A stretch of DNA of 64,000 nt, taken from NCBI GenBank assembly GCA_963920525.1, contig OY986437.1:113266715-113330714 (forward strand), given 5' to 3'. This DNA is from Dichetophora obliterata. Taxonomy: Eukaryota; Arthropoda; Insecta; Diptera; Sciomyzidae. Made by a program: the position numbers and the translations under genes. The notes beneath the pieces are model-generated. The model was not told the DNA's origin, did not search any database, and saw nothing but the letters and a program-made list of their open reading frames with translations. Position 1 is the first letter of the stretch. Every line of letters starts with the position of its first letter. Positions 41,480-51,954 of the stretch are shown one piece after another.

Positions 41480-42840
41480 TCATGATTTGAACACACTTCC
41501 TATGTTGTGCTGGCCCAACGCCTTATCGACTCGTTCATCTTATTTATTATGAAAGTTAAGCTTATTTTGCATCATAACGAATGCAAGCAAGTTTGCAGTA
41601 AGTAAGCAAGCGAGAAAAAACGATGGTTCGAACCCAGCTAAATAAAAGTAAAATAAAACGTTCACGCCAGTTCGTAATTTGAACACAGGTCCTCTGATGT
41701 GCTGGTCCAATACCTTAGGGGTCGTCCATAAACTACGTTACCAATTTAGGGGGGGAGGGGTTTTGAAATGCACTACGATAAGTAACGGTAGGGGGGGGGA
41801 GGTGTTTAGATATTGTAACGATACCAAAAATTAAAAAAAAAGCGACGAAAAACCTCTAATTAATAACACAATCATTTCAAAAATTTTTAACCTTACATGT
41901 TTATGTTTGATCGTCTAAATTGATGGTTAACTTTTGTTTTAACGATTTCTTCCACCACCTTTTCCCCCGACACAGGAACCTTTTGGTATTCCTTCACAAT
42001 CTCAGCACACGTCTGAAAAATTTGGGTCTTTGCTTTTGCGACAGGCTTTGACGTTAAGGCCTGAATGTTCTTGATCAAAGGAGATACCGTAAGACATGTA
42101 CTGTCCTTCTCAGAAAGAAGAGATCGGTTCAAGGTCGTGTCCTACCTGCGGCTTGTATTTCGTTTTTAAAACTTCTATGAATTGCCATAAGTTTGTATTA
42201 TATCGTTTACAATAAATCGGAATAAAACATACTATTTAAATAAATCAATTTTCAGAAAGCATTTACACAAAAACACAGAACTTGGTGCAGCTCGGGTGCA
42301 GCCGTTAAGGGTACTCTGTCAAAGACCAGGTGAATTTCTTTGCGTTAGAAATGTCGAATGGGTCGACATAGAATCCGATGAAAAATTCTATTTTGAAGAA
42401 TCCTCAATAAAGCTACCAGCTTCTTCTATCCCAGTGATTAAGAGCATCGAATCTTGGATCGAAGATGGAATAGCTTTTACAGAGGATATTAATTATTGAT
42501 TTTTTTCCAATTGTTCCTTTAATATATCTAGTCATATTAGTCACTAATACTAGTGAAAATTGTCAGAGCTAGTCAAAATATATAATAATTCGAATGAATT
42601 AATTTCATATGTTACGTTACTTTACGGGGGGGGAGGGGTTTTGAAAAGCACTACGAAAAGTAACGCAGGGGGAGAGGGGGTAAAAAAACTGGAAAATCAG
42701 TAACGTAGTTTATGGACGACCCCTTATCCACTCGTCCAACTCAGTTGTTAACACAGTTTCGCTTATTTTGCATCATTACAAATGTAAGTAAGTTCTCTTC
42801 AGGAACGTGGGTTTGAGATCCAGCTAATTAAACTATTGTT
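41480..42840. repeat. ~180-bp tandem duplication interrupted by the 1-kb element
   Basis: The segment with gatttgaacac, tgtgctggcccaa, gcttattttgcatcat and cgaacccagctaa (about 41484-41640) recurs as 41670-41714 plus 42724-42835. The second copy is split by the 41718-42723 insertion. Confidence 0.8.
41718..42723. mobile_element. 1.0-kb TIR element, TTA TSD
   Basis: Ends GGGGTCGTCCATAAACTACG and its exact inverse, with TTA on both sides (41715-41717, 42724-42726). The uninterrupted site is visible in the neighbouring tandem duplicate near 41524 (acgccttatcgactcg), confirming the 3-bp duplication. Two short unassigned frames lie inside: minus 41893-42132 (79 aa) and plus 42296-42499 (67 aa, acidic). 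Neither resembles a transposase. G-runs follow each terminus. Confidence 0.9.
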
Positions 42841-43010
42841 TTGATTAAAAAGTAGTACGTTTTGGATTTAAAAGTTCTTTAAACCAAAGCTTGGATAAAA
42901 AAGAAGTCAAAAATTTTTACCGTGTGTAAAAACTAAAAACAAAGCAAGTATGGAAAAACCATAGACAAAAAAGATATGCCCAAAAATATATCAAAAAGTG
43001 GGAGACGGCG

Positions 43011-44579
43011 CACGGTGGGGCGAGCCCATATAAAGGGTTGGACATCGCATATTGCTTTAAATAATTGATTGTAACTCTGGAACCATTTTATGTATTTTGG
43101 CCAAATTTTGAACATGTCTTCTTAAAAGAATTTCTCATTAAATGAGTGTGAGCTTTACCTTTATGAGTGTAGCTGGTCTAGGAGACCCAAAAATGCATGG
43201 TAAAAAACATTTTTTTTTTGTGTTTAGCGATATTTCTTACCTGTATTTTATTACACAATGTGTTTTTAAACAAGAATTTATTAGCTTATTACATTTAAAA
43301 GATGCTTAAAGACAGCATAAATCTCTATTTAAAACAAACTATATGTAATATTAAGAGCAAACAGTGATTTATTTATACCACACATAATTATGCAATATGC
43401 TTAATTTCACATTATCTGTAAAAGTTATGTTTTCACTTTCCTCATCAAAAAGGTATTTTGCTACAATCAGACAGCTTTGTGGTGATTTTTTATTAAAACC
43501 AAGGATTGAAAGTACTGGATCTGAATTGAGCAGAAGGGCATGCAAAAGATCTGAATTGCAAGCAGGTCTTGAGAATTTTCTCGTGTTGTGAAGTCTGAAG
43601 AATCGAAATAGTTGTGATTGGCGCATCCTCGGATAACTGACCTATGGGTACTATCGCTTTTTGAACTATATCCACACTGTGCATTAATATTTTATGTACA
43701 GTAACAGGCATGTAGTACCAATCATAAATTTCAACGTATAATTTTGTTGTTTATAAACAAAAAAATTTTAATTTTGTGATATTAATTTTAAGACCAGATG
43801 CTATGACCTGAATTATATTAAAATTTTTACGCATTAATGTAAAACGAAATAATTCATATATGTATATATTAAAATGTTTTACCTGCAATATAACATAAAA
43901 TCGTTTAATTAAATTTTCGTCTACTCCAGTGATTTCTGAACTTTTCTTGTAATTAGTAAAAAGTCTGCAAGCAGTGTTACGGTCATGACTTTTACCAGAG
44001 CCTTGCAATACCACGTATATTAATAAACCTTAAACAATTTTAATTTCGTTGTCAGCAAAATAGTAGTGGTGTTGATTCAAATGCTTTCATCATAATCTTT
44101 ACATTTTGGTTATTATACACGCAGAAAAAAAATGTTTACTGGAAACATAATATGATATTTATGTATGTATTTAAAAACTTTTTGTAGCAAACTTTTTTTT
44201 ATTTTTCAAATTTAATAATTTTTTTAATTTCAAATTTTTATTCCTTATCGCAATAACGTCATAACAAAAAACTTAAAAACAAAATATGTGGTTTAAAAGT
44301 CTAGAGTATACCCTTTCATAAAATATAAAGATCTGTTCAATCAAGCACTTTAACAAAATGTTATAGGACTTTAAAAAAAGACTATATTTTTTTATATTAC
44401 AAAATATCAACTTTGAGGCTTTACAAAAGCAAAAGTACGCAATTAAATATAAAATAACTGCCCAATTCAAATAGCCCAAATATATTTCTATCGAAATATT
44501 ATGATAATTTCACTTTTTTCAAGTGAAGTTGCACTTTTTTCTGGATGTCCAACCCTTTGTATGGGATCACCCCACCGTG
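43011..44579 (-). mobile_element. Transib transposon (1.57 kb, decayed)
   Basis: Ends CACGGTGGGGCGAGCCCATA and, inverted, CACGGTGGGGTGATCCCATA, paired over about 45 bp. The flanks are the 5-bp TSD CGGCG (43006-43010, 44580-44584). CACGGTG ends and a GC-rich 5-bp CGGCG-type target are hallmarks of Transib, the superfamily related to the RAG1 recombinase. Transposase fragments on the minus strand agree. Confidence 0.92.
43369..44014 (-). pseudogene. Transib (RAG1-like) transposase C-terminal remnant
   Basis: From right to left: GSGKSHDRNTACRLF and ITGVDENLIKRFYVILQ (near 44010-43890), then MPVTVHKILMHSVDIVQKAI and PIGQLSEDA (43711-43620), then NTRKFSRPACNSDLLHALLL and NSDPVLSI in another frame (43590-43490). 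These are the conserved C-terminal blocks of Transib transposases, which contain the last catalytic acidic residue region. Frames are shifted and the N-terminal half is missing. Confidence 0.8.
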
Positions 44580-44867
44580 CGGCGCCTCCTTTCAAAAGTA
44601 AGACTTCATTTTAAGGTCAATTTCACATTGGACAATTCAGAACTATAAAGCAACTTTCTGCCCTTGTTAAAGACGTCCAACAGCTCAGCACTTTAAATAC
44701 ATAGGCTTGCATTGCAGCTGCACTACTTTCAGTTTCCCCCTATAAAATTTTTGTACGTTTTTCGAAAAATTTTTTTAAGGGAATTTTAGGGGGATTTGAA
44801 ATCCAATCTAGGGGTAAATGGTGAAAGGCACCTGGCAACACTGTGTGAGACTCTACTTTATGAAAAT

Positions 44868-45410
44868 GGCTGTTTCAATTTCAAACCGCTCATCAAATCG
44901 ATCATCAAATGATTTGACAATTGATTTGACCAACAGATTTTGTATGGATTTGATGGCGATTTGATGAGTGTTCACACTCGTTTTGTTCACACTCGTCAAA
45001 TCGTTGGTCAAATCGTTTGATGAAAATCAAAATTTTTTGATTTTTCTGCTGATTTGACGAACGATTTGACCAGTGTGAACACTCGTCAAATTGTGTAGTA
45101 CGATTTTCTCAGTTCAAAAAAGTTTTCAACCTGAGCACATCGTGGCAAAAGAGGGAGCGGAAGAAAATAATAACAAAATAATAATAAATAACTGTTGCAA
45201 ACAATTTATAATAATTTATAAAATAATTTTTTCTTCTTCCAATACGATTTTAATAACAAGTGGTATTAAAATTTTTCCGTCATCGCGATGTGCTTACTTC
45301 GGTGTTCAAGAAAAAATGAAATTTGACGAAAAATTTGATGAGTCTGAACACTTCTGTGGTCAAACGATTTGATAAATGATTTGATGAGCGGTTTGAAATG
45401 TGAACAGCCC
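44868..45410. mobile_element. MITE family B, long copy (543 bp)
   Basis: The ends are inverted copies of GGGCTGTTCACATTTCAAAC (left end slightly degenerate), followed by CGCTCATCAAATCG-type repeats in both orientations. A shorter relative lies at 46275-46412. No gene; the ORF at 45091-45372 is not supported. Confidence 0.8.
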
Positions 45411-46274
45411 TAAAGTCATAATATAGCTCATTAATGTATACAGAGTTACCACATTTTTATTATTAATTACTGTATAAATGAAATCTTTTAAAAGTTTTAA
45501 AAATATCTTATAACTGTCAGCTAGTGTGTAAAATCAAATTGAGTTTAATAATATCGTGGTTTTAAAAATGCTTTTAATGGAATGTGGAGATAAGGCGTAT
45601 TATTTATCCCAAGCTGATATCAGAATTTTGACTTCTCAAACGTAAGTATACTTTGAACTGTTCAAATCTTTAGATTAAAGGCTCAAACATAATAGGCTCG
45701 AGCTGGATGTAGCTAATGTCCAAAATCAACGAAAACCCAGCTTAAGTTGTCATGGGCACCTGCATATAGGGAATAATACAGTTTATGAATACCCATGGTA
45801 TTTCCATTAGCGCCCTCTAGCGTGGCAGTGCATACAATTTTTTTACATTTAGATGTGGCATCTCGGTGAGGTTCGAGAACATTCGGAAAAAAATGGCGAT
45901 AAACATGCTTGAGGTGGATAAACACCAACAACAATAGCAAAATTAGTTTCGGCGCGAATAAACCGGTCTGAAAAATGGCGTGATCCGACACGCGCTTGAA
46001 TCGGTAGCCAATGAGAATACCGAAACAAGCGTCGGTTAACGGCCATTTTTCGACGTGTCATCCAAAAGTCCAAACCAACCATTACCTACTCCCCTCGGTT
46101 ATGGTCGATTCCACCGTAAAAGGAGCGAAGTTGGACAAACCTCGGTAGTTGGCTCGTCTGAATGCCTCAAAAAGGAATGCGTACTAACCTTAACCGATGA
46201 CAGGTGGCAACACTGCCAAAGTACCAAAAAGCACCGAACTGAAAAAAAATACAACCCTGGGTAGACGAAGATAA
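45411..46274. other. Unassigned; one exon-like segment
   Basis: ATG at 45568 opens 24 codons (MLLMECGDKAYYLSQADIRI…) that end at a perfect GTAAGT donor (45642). No continuation or family is recognised, so this is only a possible first exon. A ~36-bp segment near 45684-45720 (cataataggctcgagctgg) recurs inverted at about 56680-56712. Confidence 0.25.
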
Positions 46275-46412
46275 GGGCTGTTCACATTTCAAATCGCTCA
46301 TCAAATCGTTAGTCAAATACAATAGAACAACGTGAAATTTTCATGGAATTCCCACGTTGTTCTATTGGATTTGACAAACGATTTGATGAGCGGTTTGAAA
46401 TGTGAACAGCCC
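46275..46412. mobile_element. MITE family B, short palindromic copy (138 bp)
   Basis: Nearly the whole element is one hairpin. The outer arms GGGCTGTTCACATTTCAAAT and its inverse are followed by inner arms around caatagaacaacgtg / cacgttgttctattg. Flanks TAA and TAT suggest a 3-bp TSD with one change. Confidence 0.85.
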
Positions 46413-46831
46413 TATATGCAAAGTAAAGATTCGATTCGTGGAAGCCATTGCGATTGGATGCTAAAAATTTTTTGTCTGTTCAATAATTTCGCCAAGTGAA
46501 AATTAAAAACATTCAAAAGTGATCTAAAATCATTATTCTTCAACTGCATGTTCTTTTTAAGCAGTTGTGCATAGTTTATGCCAATATTAAAGTTCAGCAG
46601 CTTCGCAGCTAATACAGCTAACTTAAAGTGCCTTACAAGTGCAGCTGAAAATTTTTAACTCTAAAAAAAGTGCCGTGTCGGCGACAAAGCCAAAGACACA
46701 CAAATAAAAATTTGATAAAACAACTTCAAATGTTTTCAGTGAAGTGTTTAAAAATTTTAAAAGAACATAATATCTTTAAAAATAATAAACTTGTCATAGG
46801 ACTATTCGATTCAGCATAAAGTGAGTCTCGA

Positions 46832-48445
46832 ATGTTCAAACTGTACGGCGCTTCAAGTGTGCGTGTACACAAAAAAGCCAAGCCTCCCGAAAATCGTCGG
46901 TATTCACAAAATGGCGGCATAAAAAAGAACAGCGTCGCTTTTTCAAAGCCATCTTTATTAACGCGTAAAACACTGAGCGATGCAAATAACGTCGACCTCC
47001 CAACATTAAATAAAACATCAAAACATCGCTCCGAATTCGAAGCAGGCTGCTCTTGGCAAGGAGTCACTAGTGATATTCCGTCCAACATGGATTATACAAA
47101 TGTATCGTCGCCTGGTACGATAAACGCAGCTGAAATGTTGATGCAATTCAACACCAACAACAACAACAACAACATTTCTTCAAAGAGTTCAGATGATGCC
47201 GATGGATTCACTCAAGTTGAACAAAAGCGGCTCAAAAGATCATCTGATTATTCTAAATCTTCTACTCATTTAACGCTTGAATCTCAAAATCGATTTGCAA
47301 TTCTCGGAGATCTGGACATCACAATTCCTTCCCGGACTAGAGCGGACATTCTTGATAAGTCTAACTTATTAAATAATAATAGTCATGTTATAAATACTTC
47401 GGGTAGAGACACTGGGCTATCTGTCAAGCAAAACAAAAATTCATTTTGTCCTCCGATTTTTTTATTTAATGTCAATATTGACAGCTTAGTCAGTCAATTG
47501 AACTCCAAAACCCCCAAAATTGAATTAAAAATAATAAATAAAAATAAATATAAAAGCAAAATTCTGTTTAAGGATATTGCTGTTTACACTGAGATGATGG
47601 ATCTACTTAAAAGCAAGGGTGTGGATTCTTTTTCTTTTACCCCTCCTGAATTTAGACAGCCTACAATGGTGCTGCGAGGGCTCTATTACAAAACTGTTGT
47701 CGAAGACATTAAAAAGGATCTTGAATCACAAGTTCCGGGTTTAGTTGCAGGAGTTAACAAATTTATTACGCGCAATTCCAAGGCAAATAATATTGACTCT
47801 GGGTTATTTCTAATAACCTTGGTCCCTGGCGGGTCAATAAAAGATCTTTTAAAAGTTAAATTCATTTTAAGTCAAGTAATTTCTTGGGAAGCACCCAAAG
47901 CTAATAGATTAGTGATTCAATGTAAACGTTGCCAACAGTGGGGGCATATCGCAAAAAACTGCAACAAAAAATTTGCGTGTGTCAAATGCAATGAGGAACA
48001 TGAACCAGGTTCGTGTGGTAGAGCTCTGGATGACCCTTCTAAACCCTATTGTGTCAACTGTAAAAATGTTGGCCACCCCTCCAATTATAGAGGGTGTCCA
48101 GCTTTTAAAATATATTTACAAAAGAAAAAAAACTCACTAATTGAAAAAAAAAAACTGCTTACTGCAGAACGCAATGTTGTTGAGGCAACGTTTAATCGCA
48201 AAACTCCTGAAAAATCATATGCTAGTCATTTTTATTCGCAACCCAATACTTTAAAATCTTCTCATAAATCGCCACTCATTGATGAATTCCTTAATCTAGC
48301 ACGGCACTTTCAAGAGCCATCTTTAACTTCGCTTGAAGAAAAAATAAGAAATTTTTTATATAAATTTAAGTCACTTCCAAAAGAAGAAGCTAAATCCGAG
48401 TATATGCTCTTATTAAAAGAAGTTCTTATGTTTTATGGGCCATAA
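46832..48445 (+). CDS. LINE ORF1 (gag-like, zinc knuckles)
   Basis: 537 residues, intact. The N-terminal half is Ser/Asn-rich (NTNNNNNNIS). A central RRM-like gag region (FLFNVNIDSLVSQLNSKTPK, then FTPPEFRQPTMVLRGLYYKT) is followed by three CCHC-type knuckles: CKRCQQWGHIAKNC, CVKCNEEHEPGSC and CVNCKNVGHPSNYRGC. In the family ORF1 binds the element RNA. Its stop overlaps the ORF2 ATG by 11 nt (48435-48445), suggesting reinitiation. The start is the first ATG after the 5' UTR. Confidence 0.9.
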   Translation: MFKLYGASSVRVHKKAKPPENRRYSQNGGIKKNSVAFSKPSLLTRKTLSDANNVDLPTLNKTSKHRSEFEAGCSWQGVTSDIPSNMDYTNVSSPGTINAAEMLMQFNTNNNNNNISSKSSDDADGFTQVEQKRLKRSSDYSKSSTHLTLESQNRFAILGDLDITIPSRTRADILDKSNLLNNNSHVINTSGRDTGLSVKQNKNSFCPPIFLFNVNIDSLVSQLNSKTPKIELKIINKNKYKSKILFKDIAVYTEMMDLLKSKGVDSFSFTPPEFRQPTMVLRGLYYKTVVEDIKKDLESQVPGLVAGVNKFITRNSKANNIDSGLFLITLVPGGSIKDLLKVKFILSQVISWEAPKANRLVIQCKRCQQWGHIAKNCNKKFACVKCNEEHEPGSCGRALDDPSKPYCVNCKNVGHPSNYRGCPAFKIYLQKKKNSLIEKKKLLTAERNVVEATFNRKTPEKSYASHFYSQPNTLKSSHKSPLIDEFLNLARHFQEPSLTSLEEKIRNFLYKFKSLPKEEAKSEYMLLLKEVLMFYGP

Positions 48446-51337
48446 CTCTCTGTCAATCCTCACTTTCTACGTTAGGTCATTACTTGACAAAAGTCGTAAA
48501 GTAGACTTACTTTCAACTCTTATTCGAAATAATATAGATATAGCGTTCATACAAGAGACGCATATTTCCTATAAAAACAAAATCAATATGGATAATTACA
48601 ACTTTATTCATCATTGCTCTCCTCCGGGAGTTGGTATTTTACTAAAATCTCATTTTAAATATTCCCCTATCACAATTCCTGATTTAAATTTTCCAAATAC
48701 TTTTATATTGTTACATTTAAATGTAGGCTCTGACCTAAAAAAATTTCTATTAGGTAGCGTTTATTTTCCTTCAAATGTGCCTTTTGTGGGTATGTACCAA
48801 GCTCTATCTGTAATAAAAAATTTCTCCAGTACTTTTCATGGCACTATTTTTGGCGGCGATTTTAATGCCAAAAGTATCGCTTGGGGCGATTCACTTGAAA
48901 ATATAAATGGAAAAACACTATATAACTGGACTCAAGATTCAGCTATTGATTTTCATAGAATCTGCGACATAAATCCCTCTTATCCAAATGGTTCTTCTTT
49001 TCTCGATCACTTTTTGATAAGCTCTAACCTGGTTGATCTCATAAATACAAACTTCTCAATTTCAAGTCTTCCTACTTTCTCGGATCATTTCCCTTTACAC
49101 CTTAAACTCTCTATTCCCACCTTTGACTTTGTAGTTAATACTCCAAGATCTTTCACCTCGTTTAAAAACACTAATTGGGAGAATTTCCGTGAAGACTTAA
49201 ATGCTGTACAAGCTGCGATAACGCCCCCTTCTGACAGAAATCTATCTAACTCGGAAATTGATCATGCAATTGACGTTCTAACACACAACATTAACTCTGT
49301 AACTAAAAATCACTCTGAAGATCTAGTTATTAAAAATAATAAATTTCTTCTACCAGATAATATTAAAATACTTTATAGAACCAAGTATCAATGGCAAAAG
49401 AATTTGAAAAGAATCTATCACCGTGATTTTAATCGTAAAAGTTATGAATATAATCTTATTTCAATTCAAATAAAATTACTAAATAACATGATCAAAAATC
49501 AAGTTAAAACATATCAAGCTACTTTATTAAATCAAAAACTTCAAAAAATTAACCCTGGTCCGACCGCATACAAAGAGCTGTATAGATTTTTAAACAAAAA
49601 AAATAATAAATTCTGCAGCAAAATAGTTATCGATAATAATATTATTCAAGATAGCTTTCAAATTGCTGTTGCCTTCAGGGAACGATATACAAACATTTAT
49701 AGAGAAAACATTCCAATTACAGCTAATTTTGACGTCATTGACTCTTCTATTGATTCAGTAATCTCTTCTTGTGCTAATCCTATTTTTATTTTCAATTCCA
49801 ATTTTAATTCAATTCAAAATACTGCGAATACACATTTCACAAATCCAGAAATCCTTCAAAATATTGTCAAGTTATCAAACTCTAAAAAATCATCTGGCCC
49901 AGACCTAATTTCTAATTTTATAATTAAAAAAATCCCTAGTTCAGTTTTTACAGCGCTCGCAATCATATATAACAATTGTATTAATAATGGATATTTTCCT
50001 GTAAAATGGAAATTAGCCTTTATTCTTCCCATAAAAAAAACCCACACTCGTTTGAATTAAATAACTTTAGACCAATATCTTTGTTATCCAACCTGGGTAA
50101 ACTTTTCGAGAAAATTATCAAAATTAAGATGGATGAGAACATAAACTTTGATTTCATACCAGACCATCAATTTGGTTTCAAAAAAGGCCATTCAACTGTT
50201 AATGCTCTTCTTAAGCTTCATGATGATGTTGTCTGCAATCTGAGAGATCAATCTTGTACCGTTATTGTTTCACTTGATATTGAGAAAGCTTTTGACAGGG
50301 CTTTTCATAAAGGTATTTTATATAAACTAATAAACATTGGTTTCGATCCTTTTATTATTAAAATCTTCTTCAGTTTTTTTTCAGATAGAACTTTCCAAAT
50401 TCATATTAACGAAGTCAATTCAGACATAGGTATTATTAAAAGTGGAGTACCTCAAGGGTCCATTCTTGCGCCGTTTCTGTATAATATTCTCATCCATGAC
50501 TTTCCACATGAATTAAATGATAGTAAAAGTATACTATATGCAGATGATTCCTTAATCTATGCCCACAATAAATCTCCGATTGATGCTTTGCATTCAGTTA
50601 AGCTTAATTTAAATTCTATTAACAATTATTACCTTAGGTGGGGTATCAATATTAACGCCTCAAAATCCCAAGCCATATGTATTAGAAATGCCTCTGGGAA
50701 ATGCAACAAAAAAGTTGTTCCTGAAAGTAAATCTTTAATTCTTTCCCTCAACGGAGCAAACATTCCATTTAAAAATAGTATCAAATATCTGGGAATTAAT
50801 TTTAATAAGCTTTTTAAATTCAACGAGCATGCCAGATTGGTGATAAAAAAAGCTAATATGATAAAAGCACTTTTTGCTAGATTGTTTCATAGTAAATTTC
50901 TAAGTCAAAAGACTAAGCTTCTGATTTATAAAGTGAGTATTCGCTCTGCCATCTTATACGCGTTCCCAATTTGGTTCACGATTTCGCCAACGGTAGCTAA
51001 GGAGCTTGAAATAGTGGAAAGAAAAGTCCTTAGACTTTGCGTCGACAGAAGTTTTGAATCACGAACAAAAAGATTTTCTAATAACTACATTTATAATAGA
51101 GCCCTCGTAACACCCCTTTGTCATTATGCCTTTCAGCTTCAAAGGAGATTTGTTAACAGCTTAGAATATCACGAGAACATTCTCATGAACGAAATATATA
51201 GGCGAGAATTGGATTTACATTGGTCTGACTCGGGTTATTTATCCCCAATGGGTATCATTCATTTGGATAACTTGACGGAAGCTCCGTCCTTGCCCGATTT
51301 TTATAATAGCACTTCTCCTAATACACATAGAGGCTAA
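48435..51337 (+). pseudogene. LINE ORF2 (endonuclease + reverse transcriptase), one frameshift
   Basis: The N-terminal AP-type endonuclease has its catalytic motifs (IQETH, GGDFNAKS, SSFLDHFLIS, FSDHFPL). The frame breaks in the A-run at about 50033-50040 and continues in the next frame to 51337. The second part holds the RT blocks FRPISLLSNLGKLFEKI, SLDIEKAFDRAFH, GVPQGSILAPFLYN and catalytic YADDS, then the C-terminal region. The homopolymer indel is the only lesion seen; a sequencing error in the A-run cannot be excluded. Confidence 0.9.
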
Positions 51338-51799
51338 GGATATATTTTACATATTCATATTATTTTCATGTTAATCATTAATTACAAAATTTAAATCTTC
51401 TTTAAAGTAATCCATATTGTGCCCTTCATATAGTTAAGTAATTCCTTAACAATATTTTAGTAAAAATACCTCTCAATGTATTTACTTGTTGGTTATTTAT
51501 TTTTAAGGAATATAATGTATATAGATAGCTGTAAGAATTTGAGATAATTCCTCTAAAAGTCATTGTTGAGTCTTGAGCAACACTCATATAAATTTTAATT
51601 TGCAATCAACTATTAACAGCAACCCTGTTTTAATCATATTTCATATCGAAGCATGAAGCTTGTATCCCTAGTTAAGTCATTCATTTTAGATAAAACATTA
51701 TAGTCTAAAATCTTTATATGCCTAGCATAAACATTGTACTGTATTAAATTTATGTCATTAGAAAAGTAAAGTCTCAATAAAAATTGAATTGAATTGAAT
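51338..51799 (+). other. LINE 3' UTR
   Basis: AT-rich, non-coding, ending in caataaaaattgaattgaat. The AATAAA and terminal TTGAA repeats mark the element's 3' end. Confidence 0.7.
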
Positions 51800-51954
51800 T
51801 TAACAAATTAAAATTTTGTATTACTCGTGTGGGGGTCAGAAGTTGCTGAAGAAAAAAAACAACGACGATTTTAGGATTGGTAAATTTTTTCTAATTGTGA
51901 GTCATCTTGTTATACGTGCTTATCGTTTTTCGTTTGTATGAATATAATAGCCAT

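Larger units (their letters stand above)
39157..44843. mobile_element. hAT-type element hosting four other transposons (5.7 kb)
   Basis: Ends CAGTGTTGCCAGGT and its exact inverse, flanked by TGTGAGAG (39149-39156) and TGTGAGAC (44844-44851). Most of the length is nested elements (39477-41277, 41718-42723, 43011-44579). The remaining host sequence, about 1.3 kb, shows no transposase. Runs of ttaggggg near both ends are subterminal inverted repeats. Confidence 0.8.
46500..51799 (+). mobile_element. Jockey/I-type LINE, nearly complete
   Basis: Order: 5' UTR (start not fixed, about 46.5 kb), ORF1 with zinc knuckles, ORF2 with AP endonuclease and reverse transcriptase, a ~460-bp 3' UTR with AATAAA, and a 3' end of TTGAA repeats (51783-51799). 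Only one clear lesion (the ORF2 frameshift) is visible. No TSD could be fixed. There is no RNase H domain, which favours a Jockey-like member; the clade is not certain. Confidence 0.88.

Noticed and set aside
45713..46082. Two overlapping minus-strand ORFs (92 and 77 codons)
   Set aside because: No recognisable domain; different frames over the same DNA without supporting splice sites or homology.
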